NCBI GenBank assembly: GCA_035253825.1
Contig: DATFBM010000004.1
Location: 1 to 26,493, forward strand
Length of the DNA: 26,493 nucleotides
Source: JACCTH01 sp035253825
Lineage (GTDB): Bacteria > Actinomycetota > Acidimicrobiia > Spongiisociales > ZC4RG35
Direction of reading: 5' to 3'
The translations under genes were made by a program, and so were the position numbers. Each line of letters starts with the position of its first letter. Position 1 is the stretch's first letter. This document shows, piece after piece, positions 1-7,113 of the stretch. Under the pieces are notes generated by a model. That model saw nothing but the letters and a program-made list of their open reading frames with translations, ran no database searches and was not told the DNA's origin.

Positions 1-999
1 GTCCTGGTGGATGGCGTTCACCCGTAAGAAACCGGACTTCCGATCCGAGAACGCATCGAGCTTCCCGATCAGCCGGTCGTGATGGAGGATTGGCAGGGCG
101 AAATATCCCCAGCGCCGCTTGGGTGCTGGCTTGTACATCTCGAGTAGGTACTCGAAGTCGAAGAGATCTCGGCTTCGATCCCGGTCGTGTATCAGCCGGT
201 CGAATGGAGAGAGCATGACGGTCCGGCCGCCGAATGGCTCCATCAGCGCCGCCGGATCCACCCGCCACTCCCCGGCGGTCCCATCAACCGTGGCCGGCTC
301 GCCGACTTCGCCTACCACCTTGGGGCGAGCGATGCCAAGCGATTGCAGGATGCGACCCGCCCGGATCCGCATCGCTTTCTCGAGCGGCACCTCCTCGATC
401 GACGAGGGATATACGCGCTCGGATAGGTCCCAGAGGCGTTGCTTTCCCCGACGGCCGGCGACTGCAACCTCGCCCCGGATTAGGAGGATCTCCAGCATCT
501 GGGTCACGTTGCGGGTGTTGGTCCATCCAGTCGACGCCCAGTGCACGGCGCCGGTGTCGGGTATATCGCGAGACAGAAGCGGACCGGAGTGCCCCAGTAA
601 CTCGAGCACGTCTCGCCGAAAGCGGTCGTTTGCCCGAAGCCATTCGCGAGTCTGTGCATACCTCGGCAAGGTGCGCATCTGCGCCAGGTACAACCCGAGA
701 TCGTCCATCGGCCTTACCAGAGCCACCGCGGGAGCATTCGGCTCCATGAAGCGATGTTCAAAGAGTGTCCTTTGCTCCATTGCCTCTATTAGGTGATCCG
801 GTCGATAGGAGGGGCCCAGGCGACCGTAGGCCACTAGATCGACGCTGGGCGCCACCGCCGCAGTTGGGTCCAGTTGGATAAAGGTCAGACGTTTTACAAC
901 GTCGAGAAGGCTTCCTGGCCTTTCAACCGTGAGGAGCTGGGCCCGAACTGCAATCCGCCGGGCTTCCGTGAGGTCGAGCTTGTGAACCCTGGCTGGCAA
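1..999 (-). CDS. Winged-helix DNA-binding domain protein, YcaQ/HTH_42 family (3' end cut off)
   Basis: The reading frame is open from a TTG at 999-997 down to the window edge, about 333 codons, so the C-terminus is missing. The N-terminus has the family's opening (LTEARRIAVRAQ). The middle carries VAVAGRRGKQRLWDLSERIYP-like text and the C-terminal part has LSPFDRLIHDR and PKRRWGYFALP. These are hallmarks of the HTH_42 superfamily (E. coli YcaQ, a DNA glycosylase for interstrand crosslinks). DNA binding or repair is therefore the family expectation; the exact substrate is unknown here. The TTG start lies 1 nt after the GNAT stop, so the gene is the last visible member of the acs operon and probably translated by coupling. 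No ATG or GTG gives a better fit to the family N-terminus. The family assignment is firm, the function is inferred. Confidence 0.85.
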   Translation of the reverse strand, partial: MPARVHKLDLTEARRIAVRAQLLTVERPGSLLDVVKRLTFIQLDPTAAVAPSVDLVAYGRLGPSYRPDHLIEAMEQRTLFEHRFMEPNAPAVALVRPMDDLGLYLAQMRTLPRYAQTREWLRANDRFRRDVLELLGHSGPLLSRDIPDTGAVHWASTGWTNTRNVTQMLEILLIRGEVAVAGRRGKQRLWDLSERVYPSSIEEVPLEKAMRIRAGRILQSLGIARPKVVGEVGEPATVDGTAGEWRVDPAALMEPFGGRTVMLSPFDRLIHDRDRSRDLFDFEYLLEMYKPAPKRRWGYFALPILHHDRLIGKLDAFSDRKSGFLRVNAIHQD

Positions 1000-1000
1000 G

Positions 1001-1741
1001 TCAGTAACCCACTGCCAGCAGATCGCCGTTGTAAGTGATCCGGCGAGGATCGGGGATCTGGGCATCGGGAGTCGCCATCAATGTGTCGCGAAAGGTCTCC
1101 TGCCATTCGAAGGACCCAAAAGCGGGGTGCGACTCGCCCATCTGAAGCTCGATCGTCCGAGCCCCACCCAGCAGAGTTTCAAAGACCGCGATCGGGTCGT
1201 CTCTCTCTCCCAGCAGCGACGACTCAATCGAGCGTTCGGTGATGGCGGCGACGCTGGTCGCGGTGCGTACAAAACGACAGCCGAGATCGTCTCGAAGATG
1301 TGGGAGGTCGGCGGAGGGAATCGGATAAGAGTCGCTCTCGACGGTGGCGCCCGATCCCATCCCCGTGGCCTGCAGGTACGGGCAGTCGACAACTGGCCGC
1401 ATTCCCCATCGGCGGTAGAGCGAGTGCGCCTTGGGATCATCGGATGCGAGCGTCATCACCGGTTTGCCGGGTGGAAGCAGAAAGGTGAGCATCGATGTGC
1501 CGATGCCCGAACCTTGGCGGCTGGGATCGACGAAGCAGTCGGATATGACATTGGTTCCCCAAACCATGCGATGGCCCGCGAAGCCCACGACCTGCTCGTC
1601 GTCGACTGCCACCACCATCCGCCCGGTCCGGAGCACGTGAGCAAACCAGGGGTTGTGCTTGCCCGGGAACGAACCGGTCGCCCACCAGATCCGGTGCAAT
1701 TCGGGAAGGTCGCCGGCGCTGGCCAGGCGAACCTCGATCAA
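1001..1741 (-). CDS. GNAT-family N-acetyltransferase
   Basis: Predicted 246 aa. Residues 1-130 form a GNAT fold: an opening VRLASAGDLPEL strand-helix, then a CFVDPSRQGSGIG segment that matches the acetyl-CoA pyrophosphate loop (R/Q-x-x-G-x-G), then a LYRRWGM motif. The remaining 110 residues are an extension I cannot assign. I chose the TTG at 1741 because its frame overlaps the preceding small ORF's stop as TTGA, and an AGGAGG Shine-Dalgarno lies 12 nt upstream inside that ORF. The longer open frame back to 2080 is only a shadow of acs. Its place two genes after acs is suggestive, because Acs is inactivated by GNAT lysine acetyltransferases (Pat) in many bacteria. However, the sequence does not show the cyclic-nucleotide or NDP-forming domains typical of some Pats, so Acs as substrate is only a hypothesis. 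Confidence 0.8.
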   Translation of the reverse strand: MIEVRLASAGDLPELHRIWWATGSFPGKHNPWFAHVLRTGRMVVAVDDEQVVGFAGHRMVWGTNVISDCFVDPSRQGSGIGTSMLTFLLPPGKPVMTLASDDPKAHSLYRRWGMRPVVDCPYLQATGMGSGATVESDSYPIPSADLPHLRDDLGCRFVRTATSVAAITERSIESSLLGERDDPIAVFETLLGGARTIELQMGESHPAFGSFEWQETFRDTLMATPDAQIPDPRRITYNGDLLAVGY

Positions 1742-1839
1742 TAGCCGGCAACTCCTCCTGGTCGATAGATCAACCAGATGGTGATGAGCACGGCGGCCAG
1801 CACCACCAGGGCTTGGAGTGCGAGCTTGGCGCGGCTCAC
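1738..1839 (-). CDS. 33-aa single-pass membrane peptide in the acs operon
   Basis: A short ORF sits exactly in the gap between acs and the GNAT gene. It begins GTG at 1839-1837, sharing one base with the acs TAG stop (TAGTG), and ends TGA at 1740-1738, overlapping the next TTG start (TTGA). The peptide opens with a basic MSRAKLALQ, then about 18 hydrophobic residues (LVVLAAVLITIWLIY), then a short RPGG tail, so a single transmembrane helix with a positive N-terminus is predicted. Its Pro-Gly-Gly codons carry the AGGAGG that serves as the ribosome site for the next gene. It could be a real membrane peptide or chiefly a coupling leader. E. coli acs is followed by the small membrane protein gene yjcH, but I see no homology to it. 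I do not recognise a family. Confidence 0.55.
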   Translation of the reverse strand: MSRAKLALQALVVLAAVLITIWLIYRPGGVAGY

Positions 1840-3791
1840 TAGTCCTCGGTCGGGCGGCTGGCTGCCATCTCGGCGATTTCTTCCACGACGGCTTCGTTGG
1901 CGAGGGTGGTGACATCACCCAGCTGGCGATTCTCGGAGATGTCGCGCAGCAGACGACGCATGATCTTTCCGGAACGAGTCTTGGGAAGGTCGTTGGTGAA
2001 CACGATTGACTTCGGCTTGGCGATCGGTCCGATCGTGGAGCCAACGTGCTCACGCAATTGACGCAAGAGGGTCTCGTCACCTTCCACCTGACCGCGCAGG
2101 GTGACGAATGCAGCTATGGCTTGCCCGGTGAGATCGTCTTTCCGCCCCACCACCGCCGCCTCCGCCACGGCCGGATGTGAGACCAGGGCAGATTCCACCT
2201 CGGTGGTGGAGATGTTGTGGCCCGAAACCAGCATGATGTCGTCCACCCGGCCGAGCAACCAGAAGTAGCCATCCTCATCGCGCTTGGCCCCATCGCCGGG
2301 GAAATAACGGCCAGGAAAGCGGGACCAATAGGTATCGACGAACCGATCCGGGTCGCCATAGATCGTGCGGGCCATCGCCGGCCAGGGTCGGTCGATCACG
2401 AGGAAGCCTCCATCCCCCAGCGGGACCGACGCCCCTGTCTCGTCCACCACGTCGGCCGAGAGCCCCGGCAGCGGTCGGGTAGCCGAGCCTGGTTTGGTGG
2501 TGGTGATGCCGGGAAGCGGGCTGATCATGATGGCCCCGGTCTCGGTTTGCCACCAGGTATCCACCACCGGACAGCGCTCGCCTCCGATCACGCGGTGATA
2601 CCACATCCATGCTTCCGGGTTGATCGGCTCTCCCACCGAACCCAGCAGGCGAAGGGAGCTGAGATCGTGCCGGCGGGGATACTCATCCCCCCACTTCATG
2701 AACGAGCGGATGGCGGTGGGGGCGGTGTAAAGGATGGTGACCTTGTAGTCCTCGATGATCGTCCACAGTCGGTCGAAATCGGGAAAGTTGGGAGCGCCCT
2801 CGTAGATGATCGAGGTGGCCCGGTTGGTGAGCGGCCCATAGACGATGTAGCTGTGACCGGTCACCCAGCCGATGTCGGCCGCGCACCAGTAGATGTCCTC
2901 ATCGGGCTTGTGATCGAAAACCTGGCTGTGACTGGTGGCGACCTGGGTGAGATAGCCACCCTGGGTGTGGACAATGCCCTTCGGCTTGCCGGTGGTGCCG
3001 GACGTGTAGAGGATGTAGAGCGGGTCTTCAGCCATCAGCCGCTCGGGTTCACACTTGTCGGATTGATCGGCGACTAGGTCGTCCCACCAGATGTCGCGCC
3101 CTTCGGTCATTGGCACTTCGGAACCCGTCCGGCGCAACACAATGACGTTCTTGACGGAGGGAGTGCGAGCCACGGCATTGTCGGTATTGGCTTTCAGCGG
3201 CACCTCCTTACCGGCCCGCCAGGCGAAGTCCTGTGTGATGACCACGGTTGATTGAGCGTCGTTGATGCGGTCGATCAGGGCTTCGGCCGAGAACCCACCG
3301 AAGACTGCGGAATGGATCACGCCGATTCGGGCGCAGGCGAGCATCGCCACCGGCAACTCCGGCACCATGCCCATATAAAGGGCGGCGGTGTCCCCCTTCT
3401 TGAGTCCGAGGGAGCGCAGGGCATTGGCGAAGCGACACACCTCCCGGTGGAGGTCGCGGTAGGTGAGAGTGCGAGTCTCCCCCGGCTCGCCGATCCAGTG
3501 ATAGGCGACCTTGTCCGCAGATGACTCGAGGTGACGGTCGAGGCAGTTGTAGGAGAGATTGAGCTCTCCGTCCGTGAACCACCGATAGAAGGGAGCGTTC
3601 GATTCGTCGAGCGTCTGCTGCGGGACCTTGAACCAGGAGAGACGGCTCGTCGCCTGTTCGAGCCAGTACTGCCTCCAATCCATCTCGGCCTGGTCATGGA
3701 CGCCGGGCTGGGCATTGGCGGCGCGAGCGAATGCGGGATCGGGGGGAAAGGAGCGGTTCTCCTGCAGCAAATTCTCGAGCGCACTGCTCAT
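1839..3791 (-). CDS. acs: Acetyl-CoA synthetase (AMP-forming)
   Basis: Makes acetyl-CoA from acetate, ATP and CoA by way of acetyl-AMP, in the cytoplasm. At 650 aa it is full length for the family. Visible landmarks are the N-terminal ACAS domain (about 30-85), the adenylation P-loop YTSGTTGKPKG (262-272), WWQTETG (413-419, with the Trp that sizes the acyl pocket for acetate), GDGAKRDEDGY (499-509), and the C-terminal PKTRSGK with Lys609, the lysine that acetyltransferases modify to switch Acs off. The ATG at 3791 follows a GGAG ribosome site. It heads an operon with a 33-codon peptide, a GNAT gene and a winged-helix gene. It diverges from the DM13 gene across 81 bp. Nothing is missing from the active site. 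The assignment as Acs rather than propionyl-CoA synthetase rests on the length and the WWQTETG pocket. Confidence 0.95.
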   Translation of the reverse strand: MSSALENLLQENRSFPPDPAFARAANAQPGVHDQAEMDWRQYWLEQATSRLSWFKVPQQTLDESNAPFYRWFTDGELNLSYNCLDRHLESSADKVAYHWIGEPGETRTLTYRDLHREVCRFANALRSLGLKKGDTAALYMGMVPELPVAMLACARIGVIHSAVFGGFSAEALIDRINDAQSTVVITQDFAWRAGKEVPLKANTDNAVARTPSVKNVIVLRRTGSEVPMTEGRDIWWDDLVADQSDKCEPERLMAEDPLYILYTSGTTGKPKGIVHTQGGYLTQVATSHSQVFDHKPDEDIYWCAADIGWVTGHSYIVYGPLTNRATSIIYEGAPNFPDFDRLWTIIEDYKVTILYTAPTAIRSFMKWGDEYPRRHDLSSLRLLGSVGEPINPEAWMWYHRVIGGERCPVVDTWWQTETGAIMISPLPGITTTKPGSATRPLPGLSADVVDETGASVPLGDGGFLVIDRPWPAMARTIYGDPDRFVDTYWSRFPGRYFPGDGAKRDEDGYFWLLGRVDDIMLVSGHNISTTEVESALVSHPAVAEAAVVGRKDDLTGQAIAAFVTLRGQVEGDETLLRQLREHVGSTIGPIAKPKSIVFTNDLPKTRSGKIMRRLLRDISENRQLGDVTTLANEAVVEEIAEMAASRPTED

Positions 3792-3872
3792 CCTCTAACT
3801 CCTGCTCTCAACGGCGGCCCAACCTAGTGTCACCGTGGGAACCAGACGGCTGGGGTAGCGGTTACAAGGCAT
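3792..3872. promoter_or_regulatory. Divergent intergenic region between acs and the DM13 gene
   Basis: This 81-bp gap must hold the promoters of both divergent genes. I can see the acs ribosome site (GGAG near 3797-3803 on the minus strand) but no convincing -35/-10 pair or palindrome. Confidence 0.35.
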
Positions 3873-4430
3873 ATGAGACGTACCTATCTTCTTCTCGGAT
3901 TCGTCATCGCCCTGGTCGCAGGATTCCTCCTTTTCCGCCCCGACAAGCTTTTCGCCGACGATCCCGTCGATGAGTCGTTGGACCAAGCGTTCGCAACCAC
4001 TACTTCGCCGGCCGACCAAAGCACTTCGATCTCCCCTGCCCCCCCGTCCTCCACTCCGACAACCCTCGATCACTCCGTTACTTCTCCGTCGATCCCTGTC
4101 CCGATGGCCCTCGCCAACGGCCAGTTCTCCGGGATCGGTCACCAGGCCACGGGCACGGCCACGATCTATGAGGAAGACGGCAGGTACGTCCTCCGCTTCG
4201 AGGACGACACCGATATTCAGAACGGACCCGATCTCTACGTGTGGATCATCGAGGGCCACACCTACGAATCCGGTGTACCGAGTGGCTATATCGATCTCGG
4301 CAAGCTGAAGGGGAACGTGGGCGGCCAGAACTATGAACTACCTGCTGAATTCAATCCGGATCTGCACGGCGGCGTGCTGATCTGGTGTCTGCGGTTTGCG
4401 GTCCCTTTCGCTTTCGCTCCCTTGGCCTGA
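3873..4430 (+). CDS. DM13-domain membrane-anchored extracytoplasmic protein
   Basis: Predicted 185 aa. An N-terminal signal-anchor (RRTYLLLGFVIALVAGFLLF) is followed by a Ser/Thr/Pro-rich linker (about 40-78) and a C-terminal DM13 domain (about 80-185). Family marks are the GHQATGTATIYE opening, YVLRFEDDTDIQNGPDLYVW, YIDLGKLKGNVGGQNYELP and the closing IWCLRF-VPF-AL segment with the conserved cysteine. DM13 domains occur in secreted proteins and are proposed to take part in redox or electron-transfer reactions with DOMON partners; no partner is encoded nearby. No lipobox Cys is seen, so anchoring is probably by the uncleaved helix. The gene ends 1 bp short of the convergent YdcZ-like gene, so there is no room for a separate terminator. 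Confidence 0.8.
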   Translation: MRRTYLLLGFVIALVAGFLLFRPDKLFADDPVDESLDQAFATTTSPADQSTSISPAPPSSTPTTLDHSVTSPSIPVPMALANGQFSGIGHQATGTATIYEEDGRYVLRFEDDTDIQNGPDLYVWIIEGHTYESGVPSGYIDLGKLKGNVGGQNYELPAEFNPDLHGGVLIWCLRFAVPFAFAPLA

Positions 4431-4431
4431 C

Positions 4432-4863
4432 TCAGCGAAGCACCAGGAACGTCCCCGCTCCCAACAGCGCCAGCCCAAGGACCTTGGAGGCGTCGATCGG
4501 GTCGACCGTCGCCCCGAGCCACCCGAAATGGTTGATGACCGCTCCAACCACGAACTGGCTGACCGTGATGAGCACGAGCGCAGGAACGAGACCGATCTGG
4601 CCCACGGAGAGCGAGAGCGTGAAGATGATGACAAGGCCGAGAATGCCGGCGCTCCAGACATACCAGGGCAGGCTCCGGGCGGCAGCCAGATTCCCTCCTC
4701 GAGCGGCGATGGTGACGAGGGCGATGATGAGCCCGCCGGAAAAGTAGGTGATGAACGTCGACTCCAGAGTGCCGACCTGGCGCTGCATCGCGCCCGTGAA
4801 TTGGGCCTGGATTGCCACTGCGATCCCGCAGACGATCGCCGCCAGCACTACCAACGTTCTCAT
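4432..4863 (-). CDS. DMT-superfamily membrane protein, DUF606/YdcZ type
   Basis: Predicted 143 aa, with about five hydrophobic helices and the usual size of YdcZ/DUF606 proteins, which are half-length relatives of EamA drug/metabolite transporters. Recognisable family features are the first helix with AIQAQFTGAM, the STFITYFSGG segment, a GLVPALVLITVSQFV helix and a C-terminal VLGLALLGAGTFLV helix. The substrate is unknown. It stands alone on the minus strand, convergent with the DM13 gene (1-bp gap) and divergent from the two-component operon, whose candidate operator lies 20-37 bp upstream of this start, so it may share that regulation. Some family members work as heterodimers, but no second copy is present here. 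Confidence 0.8.
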   Translation of the reverse strand: MRTLVVLAAIVCGIAVAIQAQFTGAMQRQVGTLESTFITYFSGGLIIALVTIAARGGNLAAARSLPWYVWSAGILGLVIIFTLSLSVGQIGLVPALVLITVSQFVVGAVINHFGWLGATVDPIDASKVLGLALLGAGTFLVLR

Positions 4864-4881
4864 CAGAACCTCCGCATCGCC

Positions 4882-4899
4882 TTCACGAGTCCTTCACAA
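4882..4899 (+). promoter_or_regulatory. Candidate OmpR-family direct-repeat operator
   Basis: Two 7-bp half-sites, TTCACGA and TTCACAA, are separated by 4 bp, giving the 11-bp period on which OmpR/PhoP-class response regulators bind as head-to-tail dimers. The site is about 46 bp upstream of the membrane-protein start at 4945 and about 20 bp from the divergent YdcZ-like start. It resembles the spacing of mycobacterial PhoP boxes. Binding by the response regulator at 5338 is inferred. Confidence 0.45.
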
Positions 4900-4944
4900 G
4901 CGTCGGTCATCTTGGTCTCGACACAGGAACTGAAAGGAGACCTT

Positions 4945-5316
4945 GTGAACAGGACATCACGAATTCTGGCCATCGCCTTGGCCGTGGTGCTGGTTGGAGC
5001 CGCTATTTACGTTGCCTATCAGAATGGCTTCGAATCCGGTGCTCTCACTGCCGCAATCGGCGCTGAAGAAGGGGCGTCGACCGTAGTGGTCGATCGAGGA
5101 TGGGGCCACCGCGGTTATGGCTTCGGCTTCTTCCCCTTCTTCTGGATCTTCCCTCTGCTGTTCTTCTTCCTCATCTTTTCGGCCTTTCGACGCCGAGGAC
5201 CCTGGGGAGGACCGGGCGGAGGCGAGTGGGGATCGCGCCACGAGTACATCGAGGGGCGGTTCCGCGAGATGCATGACCGTGCCCACAAAGACGAGGGTCA
5301 GGCCCCTCCGGCCTAG
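4945..5316 (+). CDS. Small two-helix membrane protein ahead of a two-component system
   Basis: Predicted 123 aa. I chose the GTG at 4945 because a clear AAAGGAGA ribosome site lies 5-6 nt upstream and the first transmembrane helix (SRILAIALAVVLVGAAIYVAY) follows at once; the frame extends further upstream but only as a shadow of the YdcZ gene. A polar stretch leads to an aromatic, Gly/Phe-rich second helix (about 60-82, FFPFFWIFPLLFFFLIF), then a basic RRR and a Gly/Pro-rich, charged cytoplasmic tail with His residues. It ends 21 nt before the response regulator and is presumably cotranscribed. Similar small membrane proteins near histidine kinases can act as accessory sensors; that role is speculation here. 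The family is not recognised. Confidence 0.7.
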   Translation: MNRTSRILAIALAVVLVGAAIYVAYQNGFESGALTAAIGAEEGASTVVVDRGWGHRGYGFGFFPFFWIFPLLFFFLIFSAFRRRGPWGGPGGGEWGSRHEYIEGRFREMHDRAHKDEGQAPPA

Positions 5317-5337
5317 CAGCGCCGATAATCGACTCTG

Positions 5338-6018
5338 ATGCGCACGGTGTTGGTGGTTGACGACGAGTTGAAAATCACCCGCCTGGTCCGGGATTACCTG
5401 GAGCAGGCGGGTTTCGTCGTAGTCACCGCCTCCGACGGACCCGGCGCCCTGGCCGCAGCCCGCCAAACCAAGCCCGATCTGATCGTCCTCGACCTTGGCC
5501 TTCCGGGGCTCGACGGCCTGGACGTAATCCGATCGTTGCGAACCTTCTCCCCGGTGCCGGTGGTGGTGATCACGGCTCGGACGGAAGAGGCCGACCGCAT
5601 CGTCGGATTGGAATTGGGGGCGGACGACTACCTGACGAAGCCATTCAGTCCCAAAGAGCTCGTGGCTCGGGTGAGGGCCGTGCTGCGTAGGACCGATGCC
5701 GCTGGGTTGGCGCCCGAGGTCATGGTGGTGGGCGATCTCACCATCGACATCCTGCGGCACGAAGTTCGACGAGGGCCGGTCGCGATCGACTTGACCTCAA
5801 CCGAGTTCGACCTGCTGACCGCCCTGGGCCGTCAGCCGGGAAGGGTGTTCACTCGCGGCCAGATGTTGGAGGCGATTCGCGGGGTGTCGTTTCCGTCTTA
5901 CGAGCGAGCGATCGATGCCCACGTCAAGAATCTGAGGCGCAAGCTCGAACCCGATCCTCGGAGACCGCGCTATCTGCTCACGGTTCACGGCGTCGGCTAC
6001 AAGCTGGCCGATGCGTAG
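5338..6018 (+). CDS. OmpR/PhoB-family response regulator
   Basis: Predicted 226 aa. A receiver domain (1-115) carries the acidic pair D8/D9, phospho-acceptor Asp52 (LDLGLPG), the switch Thr79 (ITAR) and Lys101 (LTKPF). The C-terminal winged helix (about 130-224) has the expected LTSTEFDLL, RGQMLEAI, the recognition helix YERAIDAHVKNLRRKL and the hairpin VHGVGYKL. It is a complete, apparently functional DNA-binding regulator, phosphorylated by the kinase encoded next. The two genes overlap by 8 nt, so they are translated together. The direct repeat at 4882-4899 upstream of the operon is a plausible target. No ligand or stimulus can be deduced. Confidence 0.93.
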   Translation: MRTVLVVDDELKITRLVRDYLEQAGFVVVTASDGPGALAAARQTKPDLIVLDLGLPGLDGLDVIRSLRTFSPVPVVVITARTEEADRIVGLELGADDYLTKPFSPKELVARVRAVLRRTDAAGLAPEVMVVGDLTIDILRHEVRRGPVAIDLTSTEFDLLTALGRQPGRVFTRGQMLEAIRGVSFPSYERAIDAHVKNLRRKLEPDPRRPRYLLTVHGVGYKLADA

Positions 6019-7030
6019 CCGTCCGCCCGAATGGTGGCCGGAAGGAGAAGAATGGCCTCCCCACCGCGACCGCTTTCGGTGGTGGTGGTTGATCCCACCA
6101 CTCTTTCTCTTCGGTCTTTGCGGGATCTCATATGCCATAAAGGACAACGGCCGCGGGCTCTTCTGGTTCCCCTGGTTCCCGATCCTGTTTTTTCTCTTCT
6201 TCTTTCTCATCGGACGGCGCCGGTATCGACCTCGCTTCTTTCCGGTAAGGAGTCTGGTCATTGCCACATCGCGCCTGGCCGAGGGCGACTACAGCGTCCG
6301 GGTAGAGGAGGTGGAAGGCGGTCCGCTGCGCGAGGTGGTGGCGTCATTCAACGAGATGGCGAAGCGGCTGCAGTCGGCATCGGCCCAGCGTCGACAACTG
6401 CTGGCCGACCTCGGTCATGAGCTGCGGACGCCACTCACGGTCTTGCAAGGCGAGATCGAGGCTCTCATCGACGGGGTGCATCCGCCCGAGCCCGACCAGC
6501 TCAACCGACTCCTGGAGGAAATCGGCGTGATGTCGCACCTACTCGATGACCTGCGGACTCTGTCGCTATCCGAGGCGGGGGAACTGAAGTTGGAGAAGGA
6601 GCAAGTCGATCTGCAGGGCCTGATCGAGGATGCCGCAGCGACTTACAGGGGGTCGGCCGATCGTGCCGGCGTCAACATCGTCATCGAAGGCGGCCAAGCC
6701 GAGGTCGTGGCCGATCCAGTGCGGTTGCGGGAAGTGATCGCCAACCTCCTCTCCAACGCCCTTCGCCATTCCCAAGCCGGAGAAGTGGTGACAGTTCGCC
6801 ACCGATCCACCGCCATCGGGCGCGAAGTGGCCGTCATCGATCAGGGGCCGGGAATCGCGCCGGACCTAATGCCGCGCATATTCGAGAGGTTCGTCAAGGA
6901 GCCGGGCTCGACTGGAACGGGGCTCGGCTTGGCGATAGCCCGCGATCTCGTCCGTGCCCATGGCGGAAGCATCGAGGCCAACAACCGCGCCGAAGGCGGG
7001 ACCGAGATCCGCTTCACCCTTCCCGAATAA
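6011..7030 (+). CDS. Membrane histidine kinase with almost no extracytoplasmic domain
   Basis: Predicted 339 aa. Two transmembrane helices (about 24-41 and 50-67) are joined by only about 8 residues, so there is no periplasmic sensor domain. A HAMP segment follows (about 68-123, ending FNEMAKRL). The dimerisation domain has the phospho-acceptor His136 in LGHELRTPL. The ATPase domain shows the N box (NLLSNALRH, Asn250), G1 (DQGPGIA, 277-283), F box (RIFERF) and G2 (GTGLGLA, 302-308). It phosphorylates the preceding regulator. The short loop places it among intramembrane-sensing kinases, which often read a membrane partner; the small membrane protein at 4945 is an obvious candidate. The N-terminus is unusually rich in Trp and Pro. 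Confidence 0.92.
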   Translation: MRSRPPEWWPEGEEWPPHRDRFRWWWLIPPLFLFGLCGISYAIKDNGRGLFWFPWFPILFFLFFFLIGRRRYRPRFFPVRSLVIATSRLAEGDYSVRVEEVEGGPLREVVASFNEMAKRLQSASAQRRQLLADLGHELRTPLTVLQGEIEALIDGVHPPEPDQLNRLLEEIGVMSHLLDDLRTLSLSEAGELKLEKEQVDLQGLIEDAAATYRGSADRAGVNIVIEGGQAEVVADPVRLREVIANLLSNALRHSQAGEVVTVRHRSTAIGREVAVIDQGPGIAPDLMPRIFERFVKEPGSTGTGLGLAIARDLVRAHGGSIEANNRAEGGTEIRFTLPE

Positions 7031-7063
7031 CTCCCCTCCTCGGTTACCGGTACTCCTTCCTAG

Positions 7064-7113
7064 GGGGGAGAAAGGATGGCGCGTTTCTCCCCCAAGGGCC
7101 GATGTTGGCCCTT
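7064..7113. terminator. Two tandem hairpins between convergent operons
   Basis: The first hairpin pairs GGGGGAGAAA (7064-7073) with TTTCTCCCCC (7084-7093) perfectly around a 10-nt loop. The second pairs AAGGGCC (7094-7100) with GGCCCTT (7107-7113) and runs into the stop codon of the ABC permease. They lie between two convergent genes and probably terminate both transcripts. Neither has a strong U-tract on either strand, so the terminators would be weak or non-canonical. Confidence 0.5.

Noticed and set aside
119..796. Plus-strand 225-codon open frame at the left edge
   Set aside because: The minus strand here reads as an HTH_42/YcaQ family protein; the plus-strand product is arginine- and serine-rich nonsense typical of antisense frames.
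1742..2080. N-terminal extension of the GNAT gene to 2080
   Set aside because: The extra 113 residues lie out of frame within acs and have shadow-like composition; TTG 1741 with AGGAGG and the TTGA overlap is the better start.
4396..4944. N-terminal extension of the small membrane protein to 4396
   Set aside because: It is antisense to the YdcZ-like gene; GTG 4945 has a clear ribosome site directly before the first membrane helix.
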